A stretch of DNA of 39,432 bases from Acidobacteriota bacterium (lineage in GTDB: Bacteria > Acidobacteriota > Terriglobia > Acidiferrales > UBA7541), in contig JABCZJ010000013.1 of NCBI GenBank assembly GCA_013289715.1, positions 107,118 through 146,549 on the forward strand. Reading direction: 5' to 3'. The position numbers and the translations under genes were made by a program. Shown one piece after another: positions 1 through 8,407 of the stretch. The first letter of the stretch is position 1; each line of letters opens with the position of its first letter. The notes beneath the pieces are model-generated. The model searched no databases. It had not been told where the DNA came from and saw nothing but the letters and a program-made list of their open reading frames with translations.

Positions 1-25
1 CGCTCTGCGGTCGCAATAGGCGGAG

Positions 26-298
26 TCATTTCGCGACCAGGTCGGCGGTTTCCACAAAATTTGGGAGGGCGACAACGTTTTGTTTGGGCATTAGACGGTC
101 CGTTTTCGTGCGGCCGGGTGGCCGACCCTTGCGGGCGACCGGAGCCGAGGTCTTGGACTTCGAGCGGTGCCGCACTCTCGCCGCAGGCGAGGGAGCGGGT
201 TTCGACGCAGCGTCTCTGCAGCTGCCCCTTCGAACTCTTGCTTCGGTTCGCGTCCCCGGCGCGTGGCCGAGTAAGACACACTCCGCCCGCGTCGACAA
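26..298 (-). CDS. Possible small basic protein, hypothetical
   Basis: An open frame of 90 codons, very rich in Arg, Lys, Ala and Pro. The stretch RKGRPPGRTKT near residues 56-66 resembles an AT-hook (GRP core flanked by basic residues), which would suit DNA binding. The last 20 residues are less biased and look more protein-like than the start, so the true start may lie further in. I see no clear ribosome binding site and recognise no family. High GC produces long chance frames here and two plus-strand frames overlap it, so it may not be a gene. Confidence 0.25.
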   Translation of the reverse strand: MSTRAECVLLGHAPGTRTEARVRRGSCRDAASKPAPSPAARVRHRSKSKTSAPVARKGRPPGRTKTDRLMPKQNVVALPNFVETADLVAK

Positions 299-920
299 GA
301 ACCTGTAGCAAACCTGTCCGTCGCAATCCGTACCGCTTTTACTGAATTTCGTACAGCTCGTACTGGTTCTGGACCAATACGGTTCCAGCGCGCAGCTGTT
401 TTCCCCGCGCCTTCGCGCTACATTCGAACCGAAACCAAAATATCAAACCGCACACAAAATCGCGACGGCCCTTCAATCCCGCACTGCGGGATCTCAGGAT
501 GAATTACGCTGTGGCGCAATTCACAAGCCCGCGCCCCGCGCCGCTGCTCCCAGTTTCTCCCTGTACGCGCTGGCAAAGTCTAATCGCTCGTGCCCCAGGA
601 TTAGAAACAGACGCAAATGATTAAAAACAATCAACAGCGCCACATTCTAATCGCTAGTTTTCAGGCGTCTTGACGGACGCCTCGAATTCGCCCATCAGGA
701 GATTGCCGTTACCAGGGGCGCGCGGCGGGGAACGATGAAACAGGCGCGGTAGCGCGTGCAGATTTGAGTGGCGTGATAGTTGCGCAGCAAGTGGCGCAGG
801 CAAAACGCCCATCGGGAGATTGGCGTTCCCAGGGTCGGCGATGCGGATTCGCTGGCGCTCCGTTCGGGTGCACAGCCAGGAGTGCGCTTCTGCGGCGGGC
901 AGGGCTGTGCCACGAAAAAC
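299..920. other. Non-coding stretch downstream of the HEAT/PilZ gene
   Basis: About 620 bases without a convincing gene. It holds short palindromic pieces, such as TCCCGCACTGCGGGA at about 477-491 and a near-palindrome GAATTACGC/GCGCAATTC just after it. It also holds an imperfect direct repeat at 689-717 and 806-834, listed separately. Open frames here translate to low-quality Arg/Ala/Pro sequence. No RNA gene was recognised. Confidence 0.5.
689..834. repeat. 29-bp imperfect direct repeat pair
   Basis: Positions 689-717 and 806-834 match at 26 of 29 bases (core CGCCCATCNGGAGATTG, then CGTT and CCAGGG). The copies start 117 bp apart and lie just past the stop of the HEAT/PilZ gene. The spacer shows no matching structure. 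They could be remnants of a duplication or of a mobile element. No further copy was noticed in the window. Confidence 0.7.
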
Positions 921-3900
921 TTAGGTGGTGGGAGTGATTAGGGTGCGGGTGGCGCGGCGGGCGCGGGCTTTGGGCGAGGAGCGCTTCATTACGTTGCCGA
1001 GGCTGACGAGCAGCTTGCGAAGCTTGGAGCGTTCTTCCAGTTCCATGTCAACCACCTCGAAGGCGCGGGCTTGAGTGTTGGCGTCGCGGACGATGGCCAG
1101 GACTTTCACCGATTTCGTAGAAGTGGAGAGCTTCATACTCACGAGGCTGCCGGGATGCAGGCTTTGTTCGCAGACGGCCACACCGCCGCCCAGGGTGAGT
1201 TCAGGAATATCGAGGCGGCAATTTTCCTTCAGGTTGGTGGTAGTGGCTGCTACGGAGTGTTCGAGTCGCATGCGCGGGTAGCGGCGCTGACGAATGGCCG
1301 AAGAATCCTTGTCCAGATCGAGCGGCTCGATGGAGAATTCGGCGACGCTCAAGCCACTGCGCGGCACGAATTCGCGCACCCACTCGGGATCGATTTTCTC
1401 CATGGCCTGCGAAGCAACGAGGCGCAATTCGCTGGGGCTGGCCCAACGAAAGGCGCGGCGCGTTTCGGCGATCTTGCGCAAAATGGATTCGGCGCCCGCA
1501 GTGCGCAGGCGGCCGAGAGCTTCGATGGCTTTCAATTGCAAGTATTCGGTAGCGTCCTTCGGTAAGTCGCCTTCGGCGATGCGCACCAGACGCATATCGG
1601 CGGCTTGTTCTCCGGCCATGCCGATTTCATCCACGGCGAGCGGGCGGATCAGCGGATCGAGAAAATCAAAAAGGCTTAGAAGCAGGCGGCCGCGCTCGGG
1701 AGCGCCGCTGGAGGCAATCTGGCGGACGACGCGGTCATGCGCGGTTCGCTTCCATCCCAGAATGCGCTCGGGAAGAATTTGTTCGACCAAATCGGGATCG
1801 AGCCGCGCGAGTATACCCAAGGTTTCGATGGCTTCGGTGGGGGCGCCGTTGCGGAGAAGCTGCCGCAGATTTTCCAGACCTTCAACATCCAGAACTTCCA
1901 TCATGGAGATGAGGAGGTCGCAATCTTCGCGGAAGCCTGCGCGGTTGAAACGTCCTGCCAGATGAAGTGACGCGGCAACGGGCATGCGGCGCAGAAGGTC
2001 CTTCAGGCCAGAGGGCGCTTCGCCCGTTTTCAGGGCTTCTTCGATGAATTCAGGGAGGCGATCTTCGACGCCGATTCTGGGGCGAAGATTCTTGCCCAGG
2101 CCGGGACGTTCTGCTTCGACGTATTCCACCAGTTCCACGGCGCGCTGTATCGCTGGGTAGGAGCGGGACTTGGTGGCCTCTTGCGACAAGCGCACGAAAG
2201 CAGCGCCGACCAGGCTTTCGAGTTCGGAATCGCGCTCTTCGGCGAGTTGCACGCCGACCAGGCGGATGGTGCTGAGCAGGAGGCGCTCGTCCAGTTTCGC
2301 GTAGGTGCTGGCGAGTTCGGCGAGGCCCATGGCGGCCTGACGGCGCGTCTCTGCCGATTTGTGGGTGATGCAATTGGCATAGTTCGTGAGAACTTTTTCG
2401 GCTTCGGCTTTGTCCCCTGCGGTGATCAGACCTTCGACGTACTCACGAATCTGTGCGGGCGGAACGCACCAGGCTTCGCCGGATTCCAGGACGGCCTTTC
2501 TTTTTTCGCTGGGCACTTGCGCCCAGAATTGCTGGGCGAGCATGTCCGAGTGCGACTGGACTTCGATGCCGTGCCGCGCCATTTTTTCTTCGTACACGCC
2601 CATGATCTTGCGGAGGCTCTCCAGTTCCTGGCTCATTTCGTCCAGAACCTGGCGCACGGCGTTGACTTCGATGTCGCCGCGCTCGTAGCTTTCCATGGCG
2701 AAGCGAATGGCGATGTGCTCGGCGAGTTTCAGCAGAGTGGGTTTGTCGGATGAATCGGAGGGCGCTTGCGCGGCCAGGGCTGACAGAGCCTGGCTAACGG
2801 TGAAGCGAGCGCGGCGCGGCAGAGTGGAAAGCCGCGATTGGAAAGGTTGCGAATCGAGTTTCTGATCGGAACCTTCGCTGGTGCGCGCGATCTGCGCGAG
2901 CATCTGCATGATGCCTTTGAGTTCGTCCTCGTGCAGAGTCATCAGGCCGGTTTCGACGGCCATGGAACCTGCGCCTCCGCGAGCGGAACGGCTGCCGCGA
3001 ATTCCAGCGGTGGCATTTCCCCAGCGGCTGGGCTTGCCGACTTCGGCGGATTCGCTGACGGCGTCTGCCAAATTCCATCCGCGCGGACTGGAGCTACCGC
3101 CACCGGCGGGACCTGAACCTTTGCCGCTTCCGGGGCCGTTGCCACGGCCATTTCCGGGGCCACGACCTGAACGATCGCCGGAACCTCTGCGGGAACCTGT
3201 GCCCGAACCAGCGCCCGGACCGCCACCTGAGCCGGGGCCTGCGCCTGTGCCGCGGGAGCCGCCAGGACCTTGCACGGCGGAGATGTCGTTTAGCGCGCTG
3301 CCACTTGCTTGGCGCGAGCCACCGGAGGCTGCGTCGGCCGCCGCGTCTTTGTTGAGCCAGAATCCCGGAGCATCGGGCGCGAGCGGCGTGCCACCGCCGG
3401 CGCTACCGACGATGTTCCAAGAGCTGGGTCCGGGGCCGACTCCGGCGACGCTGCCACCTTCTGCCGAGCCGCTGGCGGAAGCTTCGCTTGGATCTGCGGT
3501 GCCTGCATTTCCTTTGTTGAGCCAGAAACCGGGAGTATCGGGCGCGAGCGGTGTGCCGCTGCCGCTGCCGCCGACGATATTCCAAGTGCTGGAGCCGGCG
3601 CCACCCGCGGGGTTGCCGCCTTCGGTCGATCCGGAATTGGAGGCTTGGCCAGCCTCGGTTGCGCCCGCAACGTAAATCGGACTGCCACCCTCAGGTGCTC
3701 CGCCAACGGAAGGAAGATCACGAGTGATCTCGGCTGCTTCGGGCGCGTAATGGAAACCGCCGCCGGGACCGCGCTCGCCTGAATCGCTTCCGGGTCCGGC
3801 ATTACCTGGACCGTAGCCGCCACCAGGGCCGTAGCCACTACCGGGACCTTGACCGTATCCATGGCCAGAACCGGAACCGCCGACGCCGTAGCCAGAGCCG

Positions 3901-4592
3901 ACTCCACCGCTGCCGTCGCCACTTCCGTTGCCGCTGCCGTTTCCTTCACCGTCACCGTCTCCGTCGCTGTAACCACCTTTGCCAGAACCTCTGCTGCCAC
4001 CGCCTTTGGTTCCTTCGGCAGCGACGATCAATTGCAGCAGGCGTTCGGGGTCGGCGAACAGTTCATCGGAGGCTTGCGAATTCAGGCCCAAAGTGTGCGC
4101 GGCCAATTGCTGCGCGACGGTGGAACGCGCGACAGCGGAATCGGCGGGAACGAAGCAGACTTCGTTGACGTGAATGTGCGGATCGCCCTGCAGGGCTGAT
4201 TTCAGTTGTTCAGCAAGCTGCACCGGCTTCGCACCGGTACCGGTCGGGAAACCTCGCACGAAGCGCGCCAAGCTGGCTTGCGTGACTTTGGGAGAAAAGT
4301 GAATGCTGGCGATGCCGGCGCTGGAAAGCATGCGGGCGAAACTTTTTTCGGCGGCAGCGGATTCGAGGGGTGTGCCGTCGAGCAGCAGCTGGTCGGCGGA
4401 AACGGCGAGGAGCACACCGGCTTCATTTTCGGTGCCGGTGCCGAGAGCGGTGCGGAGTTCGGACCAGGCGGTCTCGTATTGTTTTTTTGTGCGCGGATGG
4501 CCGAAGTCGTACATTCGCGCGAACTTGAGGAGGATGTTGAGGCTGCGAATGAAGGCGCGAGCCGCCGCGGGTCGAATGTTCGGGTTCGTCAC
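921..4592 (-). CDS. HEAT-repeat, glycine-rich linker and C-terminal PilZ-like domain protein
   Basis: A 1223-residue protein starting at GTG with no obvious Shine-Dalgarno site. Residues about 1-190 form an alpha/beta-looking N-terminal domain. About 193-505 are extreme Gly/Ser low complexity holding two copies of a WNIVG...GTPLAPD.PGFWLNK unit. About 540-1080 are helical repeats of HEAT/ARM type. The last ~115 residues resemble a PilZ domain: RRYPRMRLE supplies the arginine motif, but the second motif reads ELTLGGG instead of the usual D/N-x-S-x-x-G, so cyclic-di-GMP binding is uncertain. No signal peptide or membrane segment is seen, so it is probably cytoplasmic. It lies 134 bp downstream of the HAD gene on the same strand. 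The HEAT part suggests protein-protein scaffolding; the exact role is unknown. Confidence 0.85.
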   Translation of the reverse strand: MTNPNIRPAAARAFIRSLNILLKFARMYDFGHPRTKKQYETAWSELRTALGTGTENEAGVLLAVSADQLLLDGTPLESAAAEKSFARMLSSAGIASIHFSPKVTQASLARFVRGFPTGTGAKPVQLAEQLKSALQGDPHIHVNEVCFVPADSAVARSTVAQQLAAHTLGLNSQASDELFADPERLLQLIVAAEGTKGGGSRGSGKGGYSDGDGDGEGNGSGNGSGDGSGGVGSGYGVGGSGSGHGYGQGPGSGYGPGGGYGPGNAGPGSDSGERGPGGGFHYAPEAAEITRDLPSVGGAPEGGSPIYVAGATEAGQASNSGSTEGGNPAGGAGSSTWNIVGGSGSGTPLAPDTPGFWLNKGNAGTADPSEASASGSAEGGSVAGVGPGPSSWNIVGSAGGGTPLAPDAPGFWLNKDAAADAASGGSRQASGSALNDISAVQGPGGSRGTGAGPGSGGGPGAGSGTGSRRGSGDRSGRGPGNGRGNGPGSGKGSGPAGGGSSSPRGWNLADAVSESAEVGKPSRWGNATAGIRGSRSARGGAGSMAVETGLMTLHEDELKGIMQMLAQIARTSEGSDQKLDSQPFQSRLSTLPRRARFTVSQALSALAAQAPSDSSDKPTLLKLAEHIAIRFAMESYERGDIEVNAVRQVLDEMSQELESLRKIMGVYEEKMARHGIEVQSHSDMLAQQFWAQVPSEKRKAVLESGEAWCVPPAQIREYVEGLITAGDKAEAEKVLTNYANCITHKSAETRRQAAMGLAELASTYAKLDERLLLSTIRLVGVQLAEERDSELESLVGAAFVRLSQEATKSRSYPAIQRAVELVEYVEAERPGLGKNLRPRIGVEDRLPEFIEEALKTGEAPSGLKDLLRRMPVAASLHLAGRFNRAGFREDCDLLISMMEVLDVEGLENLRQLLRNGAPTEAIETLGILARLDPDLVEQILPERILGWKRTAHDRVVRQIASSGAPERGRLLLSLFDFLDPLIRPLAVDEIGMAGEQAADMRLVRIAEGDLPKDATEYLQLKAIEALGRLRTAGAESILRKIAETRRAFRWASPSELRLVASQAMEKIDPEWVREFVPRSGLSVAEFSIEPLDLDKDSSAIRQRRYPRMRLEHSVAATTTNLKENCRLDIPELTLGGGVAVCEQSLHPGSLVSMKLSTSTKSVKVLAIVRDANTQARAFEVVDMELEERSKLRKLLVSLGNVMKRSSPKARARRATRTLITPTT
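3349..3592 (-). repeat. 79-bp direct repeat inside the Gly-rich linker
   Basis: Positions 3349-3427 and 3514-3592 are near-identical and in the same frame (165-bp period). Each encodes W-NIVG, GTPLAPD and PGFWLNK. In a linker made otherwise of Gly/Ser these are the only aromatic, ordered-looking segments, so they may be short binding motifs. Differences between copies are mostly at third codon positions, which hints that the peptide is under selection. Confidence 0.75.
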
Positions 4593-4726
4593 GTATATGT
4601 GGGGCTAAGCCCCGCCTCTGCATACAAGTGTGGGGGGAAGTCGCGACAGGAACAATGGTACGGGTGTCGTGTTTGGTACTAACGAATATCCTACAGAGAT
4701 GGTGGGAGAGAGGTACTGGAACGAAT

Positions 4727-5515
4727 TCAGACGGGACGGAGCTTGCGCAGCCATGGCTCTAGCTGGCTGATATCGTTGAGGATAGCCACTGCGCCGAGCT
4801 CGCGCAATCGGGTACTACGTTGGCGGCGTTCTTCGCCGTTTTTGGGCAGAATCGCGAGAAACGGGACCTCAGCAGTTTGCGCGGCCAGCGCGTCGTCAAT
4901 ATTATCGCCAACGTAGAGTGCTTCGCTCGGCTTGCGGCCGTTGAGGATCTTTATGAGGCCGTCGGGAGCGGGCTTGGGGTTTGCGACTTCTTCGACGGTG
5001 ATGATGGTTTTGAAGCTGCCGCGGAGGTCGTTGCGATCGAGTGTGTAATTCAGTTCGTGCCAGTTGCGTCCGGTGAAAAGGGTTAGCTCTGTGCGCTTTG
5101 CGAGGCGCGCCAGGGTGGATTTGCGCAGGAGCCATTTTTCCTTGCGCACGTTTCCTTGGGAATTCTCGCCCCAGTAAATTTCCTGGAACTTCCTTTTTAT
5201 TTCGTCGTAGGAGAAGTTGGCGCCCAGGTCGTTTACCCAGGCGGTGGAAAGCTTCCAATCGTCGTTGAAGCCGGGGCGATTTTTCCAGGCATGCAGTTCG
5301 CGCAGGGTGACGCGTTTCTTGGTGAAAAATTTTACGGTTTGCAGGGTGGTTAGCTGGAAGGAGCCTCGCGTGTCTACCAGGACACCGTCCACATCGAAAA
5401 TTATGACGGAGGGATAGGGCTTCGCGTCTTGGCCGGGCGACGGAGTGCTGGATTTTCGGCGGCGGGCGGAATCAGGAATGGGAGCCGCTCGATTCTTCGG
5501 AGGACTCGGAGGCAT
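4727..5515 (-). CDS. HAD-superfamily phosphatase (subfamily IA-like)
   Basis: Haloacid-dehalogenase-type phosphohydrolase, likely cytosolic. Motif I is FDVDGVLVDT, where the first Asp is the nucleophile and the second the acid/base. Motif II is the Thr of LFTGRN. Motif III is the Lys of NPKPAPDG. Motif IV is VGDNIDDALAA with the Mg-binding acidic pair. The cap insert sits between motifs I and II, as in subfamily IA. The frame is open further upstream, but that part is Pro/Arg-rich and lies opposite the arginase-like tail. I choose the ATG at 5515 (262 residues), which overlaps the upstream gene by 44 bp; neither start has a strong ribosome binding site. The substrate cannot be read from sequence; a small phosphometabolite is likely. 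Confidence 0.85.
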   Translation of the reverse strand: MPPSPPKNRAAPIPDSARRRKSSTPSPGQDAKPYPSVIIFDVDGVLVDTRGSFQLTTLQTVKFFTKKRVTLRELHAWKNRPGFNDDWKLSTAWVNDLGANFSYDEIKRKFQEIYWGENSQGNVRKEKWLLRKSTLARLAKRTELTLFTGRNWHELNYTLDRNDLRGSFKTIITVEEVANPKPAPDGLIKILNGRKPSEALYVGDNIDDALAAQTAEVPFLAILPKNGEERRQRSTRLRELGAVAILNDISQLEPWLRKLRPV

Positions 5516-6632
5516 CGGACGCGGTGTCGCTGGCGTCGTCCGAAGCCGTCGCGTCGGAACCGAGGTCGAGCGAATCGGAAGACCAGGCTTCGCCGGGAGC
5601 GGTTGCGGGCGTTGCATCCTGCGCAGAAGCGTTTTTTTCCGGTGACGCGGCGGAGGCTCGTGCGGCAGCAGCTGCAGCGGCGACGGGCGGAGGCGCGATG
5701 GCTGCTTCGGCAGCTTGCAGAGTCTTCAGGCGCGCTGCCAGAACTTCGGCCAGGAGATCGATGATTAGTTTTGCGCCGCTGCCGTCGGGGTCCTTCGTTG
5801 GATTGTAGGCAGTAACTTCGATGGCGGCGAGTTCCGGCTGCTGCGCGAAAACCAGAAGCGCTTCGCGGACTGCGTCGAGGGACAGGCCGCCGGTGCCGGG
5901 ATAATTCGTGGCGGTGAAGTCCGCGATCACGTCTACATCGAAATGCAGCACGAATTGGTAGCCGTTGCCGCGGATGCGATCGATGGCGGCGTGGGCTGCG
6001 GCGGCCGGACCGTCTCGTTTTACATCGCTCGCGAGATAGCGGCGCAGCGGAGAGTTTCTCAGAAGCTGTTCTTCGGACGGATCAAGGCGGGCGACACCGA
6101 AGAGCGCAAGATCGGGTTCGCGAACCAGCGGCGGCTCGCCCCAGAAGCGCACCATTTCGGCGGCGCCGCGCCCGGCGAGGTGCGAAACGACCATGCCGTC
6201 CACGCATCCGGTGGTGGTGGTGGCGGGAGTATTGAGATCGGCGTCGCGGTCCATGTAAATCATGCTGACCTTGCGGAAATAGCGGCGCGCGCCGGCGACG
6301 GTGGCAAGCGCGACCGAGCAATCGCCCGCAAGAATCAGCGGTAAGGCGGCGGACTTCACGGCTTGCTCGACGCGCGGTTTCAGGGCCTCGAGCGACGCGA
6401 GCACGCGGGTGAGATTGCGCGCACGCGGGCTTTCTTCGTCGGGCTTGTAAAGCTGAACGGGATCGTCGCCGAGATCGACGACCGCGTAGCCGATGGTTTT
6501 CAGACGGTCAACGAGGCCTGCGGCGCGAAGCGCGGTGGGTGCGCCTTCGAGTCCGGCAGACATGGCAGCTGCGCTGGTGGGCGCCCCCAGCAGTGTAATC
6601 TTGTTTGTCTGCCGGACAATCTTTACCGCCAC
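5472..6632 (-). CDS. Arginase/ureohydrolase-family protein with altered metal ligands
   Basis: 386 residues; GTG start preceded by AAGGAG at good spacing. The arginase fold is clear from the three landmark motifs, but they are atypical: AGDCS (residues 103-106) in place of GGDHS, DRDAD (128-132) in place of DxHxD, and DVDVIAD (232-238), which is intact. So two of the six usual manganese ligands are changed (His to Cys105 and His to Asp130). Some ureohydrolase-family branches are known to me with Cys at the first site, but the Asp at the second is unusual. After residue ~300 there is an Ala-rich linker and a very acidic Ser/Asp/Glu tail, probably disordered. Arginase, agmatinase or another amidine hydrolase activity cannot be assigned. 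It lies 86 bp downstream of ispH. Confidence 0.82.
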   Translation of the reverse strand: MAVKIVRQTNKITLLGAPTSAAAMSAGLEGAPTALRAAGLVDRLKTIGYAVVDLGDDPVQLYKPDEESPRARNLTRVLASLEALKPRVEQAVKSAALPLILAGDCSVALATVAGARRYFRKVSMIYMDRDADLNTPATTTTGCVDGMVVSHLAGRGAAEMVRFWGEPPLVREPDLALFGVARLDPSEEQLLRNSPLRRYLASDVKRDGPAAAAHAAIDRIRGNGYQFVLHFDVDVIADFTATNYPGTGGLSLDAVREALLVFAQQPELAAIEVTAYNPTKDPDGSGAKLIIDLLAEVLAARLKTLQAAEAAIAPPPVAAAAAAARASAASPEKNASAQDATPATAPGEAWSSDSLDLGSDATASDDASDTASDASESSEESSGSHS

Positions 6633-6718
6633 TCACAGGCTCCTTAGGTTTATTGGGCCGGGGCCGCACCTGCGCGGCCTAAGTGCCGAGTCGATCGCGC
6701 GGGCCGAGAAAATTCAGT

Positions 6719-7696
6719 TTAGTGCGCGGCTTGCCGCGCGGCTAGTTCCGGCGGCAGGGTGAAACGCACATCTTCGCGAATCAGATCCAGGTCGCGCTGG
6801 TTCGTGAAACCGAGACTGGCGAGACGCTGGCTGACTTGTTCGACCAAAATTTCCGGAGCCGATGCTCCGGCGGTGAGGCCGAGCGTCTTCACGCCTTCGA
6901 GCCAGGAACCGTCCACGTCGTTTGCGTCTTCGATCAGGCGGGCGGCCACACCGGCGCGCTTGGCTACTTCCACCAGGCGATTGGAATTCGAGCTGTTGGC
7001 CGAGCCCACGACCAGGATCAATTGCACTTCGCGGGTGAGCGCTTCGACCGCTTCCTGGCGATTTTGGGTGGCGTAGCAAATGTCATCGGAAGCCGGCCCG
7101 ACGATCGTGGGGAAACGGTGGCGGAGCTGCGCGACGATTTCCTGGGTGTCATAGAGCGAAAGAGTCGTCTGCGTGAGAAACGCGAGGCGATCCGGATCAG
7201 GTACGACGAGCTGGTCCACTTCCTCGACGCTGCCGACCACGATGGTCTGGTCCGGAGCTTCGCCGGAGGTGCCGACGATTTCCTGGTGATCGCGATGGCC
7301 GATGAGGAGCAGGGTGCGGCCTTCGCGCGCAAACTTCAGAGCTTCCAAATGCACTTTGGTGACGAGCGGGCAAGTCGCGTCAATCACGCGCAACTGGCGT
7401 TCCTGCGCTTCGGTGCGAACGCGCGGCGGCACGCCGTGGGCGCTGAAAACCAGAACCGCACCGACGGGTACTTCTTCGATGGATTCGACGAAAATAGCGC
7501 CGCGACGGCGGAGCTGGTCCACGACGTAGCGGTTGTGCACGATCTCGTGATGGACGTATACCGGATTGCCGTAGGCTTCCAGCGCGAGTTCGACGATATC
7601 GACCGCGCGGACTACTCCCGCGCAGAAGCCGCGCGGGCGAACACGTACGAGCGTCTTGGCTCCGTGGTTGGTGCCGTTAATTTGGGTCAGAGTCAA
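6719..7696 (-). CDS. ispH: 4-hydroxy-3-methylbut-2-enyl diphosphate reductase
   Basis: Last enzyme of the methylerythritol phosphate isoprenoid pathway, reducing HMBPP to IPP and DMAPP with a 4Fe-4S cluster. The three cluster cysteines are seen in GFCAGV, DATCP and DICYATQNRQ. Substrate-binding His residues are in HHEIVHN, FSAHG and LIGH; the TQTTLS Thr, the SANSSNS loop and ASAPE near the C-terminus are all present. Length (325 residues) fits the family. The start is TTG with GGAG six bases upstream; no better Met lies before the first conserved block. The downstream arginase-like and HAD genes may be cotranscribed, though the function does not obviously connect. Confidence 0.97.
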   Translation of the reverse strand: MTLTQINGTNHGAKTLVRVRPRGFCAGVVRAVDIVELALEAYGNPVYVHHEIVHNRYVVDQLRRRGAIFVESIEEVPVGAVLVFSAHGVPPRVRTEAQERQLRVIDATCPLVTKVHLEALKFAREGRTLLLIGHRDHQEIVGTSGEAPDQTIVVGSVEEVDQLVVPDPDRLAFLTQTTLSLYDTQEIVAQLRHRFPTIVGPASDDICYATQNRQEAVEALTREVQLILVVGSANSSNSNRLVEVAKRAGVAARLIEDANDVDGSWLEGVKTLGLTAGASAPEILVEQVSQRLASLGFTNQRDLDLIREDVRFTLPPELAARQAAH

Positions 7697-7817
7697 ATCG
7701 TTCTCCGTTAAGCCTTTTTATTTTACCTGAATGGGGGTTTTGCGGCTACTTCGTTCGCACGAGATGTTCTGCCGCGCAGGCGCCGAGACCGCAAAGCAAC
7801 GCAACTGCGTGTGCAAG

Positions 7818-7860
7818 GGCTGCCCGGCCCTCCGCGAGGAGACCGGCCGCTACAAAATCA
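7818..7860 (+). repeat. Hairpin repeat element, copy A
   Basis: GGCTGCCCGG, 15 variable bases, then CCGGCCGCTACAAAATC. The outer CCGG/CCGG and inner CTCC/GGAG pairs form a hairpin. The same flanks with the same 15-nt spacing occur in elements C and D, although the interior here is unrelated in sequence. It lies between the ispH start and the stop of the next minus-strand gene. Confidence 0.7.
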
Positions 7861-7862
7861 TT

Positions 7863-8231
7863 CTAGGAGGGCGGTCTTTCGCTGGAGGGTGTGAAGCGGA
7901 AATTGAACGAAAAACCGAGCAGGCGCACGCGCGCGGTGTAGTCTGCCGCGAGATGGACGACTGACGATTCTCCTTGCACAGTGTGTTGCACGGTCACTTG
8001 ATTCGGACCCAGCGCGATGTCCAGCTCCTTCGCATCGTGGAGGACGGAATTGCGGAGGTCGTCATCGGTGGTCGGGGCTGACAATCCGATGCGTTCGGCG
8101 TTGCGCGAGGCCAAGTCGCGCAGGTCTTCTTCCAATTGGCGATTGGCCAGCTCGCATGACGCGATCTGCCAGCCAGCGCTTACGGCTAAGGCGAGAACGG
8201 CAATTCCGGCGATGAGTGCAATTTTTTTCAC
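7863..8231 (-). CDS. Small membrane-anchored hypothetical protein
   Basis: 122 residues, GTG start. Residues 4-24 form a hydrophobic segment (IALIAGIAVLALAVSAGW) after a MKK start, so it is an uncleaved anchor or signal peptide. A helical, charged stretch follows (about 30-65: NRQLEEDLRDLASRNAERIGL), then a beta-rich end with alternating polar and hydrophobic residues. I recognise no family. It is upstream of ispH on the same strand but separated by 166 bp carrying a repeat element, so a shared transcript is uncertain. Confidence 0.7.
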   Translation of the reverse strand: MKKIALIAGIAVLALAVSAGWQIASCELANRQLEEDLRDLASRNAERIGLSAPTTDDDLRNSVLHDAKELDIALGPNQVTVQHTVQGESSVVHLAADYTARVRLLGFSFNFRFTPSSERPPS

Positions 8232-8365
8232 GCGCGTTCGTCGCTACGGCCCTGCGCGCACACCGGGCTCGTCACGAAATTCTAGCGCAACCAAGGAATA
8301 GATCGAGTGCAACGTGCCGGATTCGCCAACTGTCCTCTCCCCACATAAACTCGGCTGCACCTGCG

Positions 8366-8374
8366 TGATACGAT
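8366..8374 (+). promoter_or_regulatory. Possible extended -10 promoter for the SDR gene
   Basis: TGA followed by TACGAT (8369-8374) fits an extended -10 element (TGn-TAnnnT), 33 bases before the ATG. No convincing -35 is seen. A purine run AAGGGGGCG just before the ATG serves as ribosome binding site. Confidence 0.35.
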
Positions 8375-8407
8375 GCCGCTTCACTTACAAGAATAAGGGG
8401 GCGAAAA

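Noticed and set aside
2881..3675. 264-codon plus-strand Pro/Ala-rich frame
   Set aside because: It is the mirror of the Gly-rich linker of the HEAT/PilZ gene.
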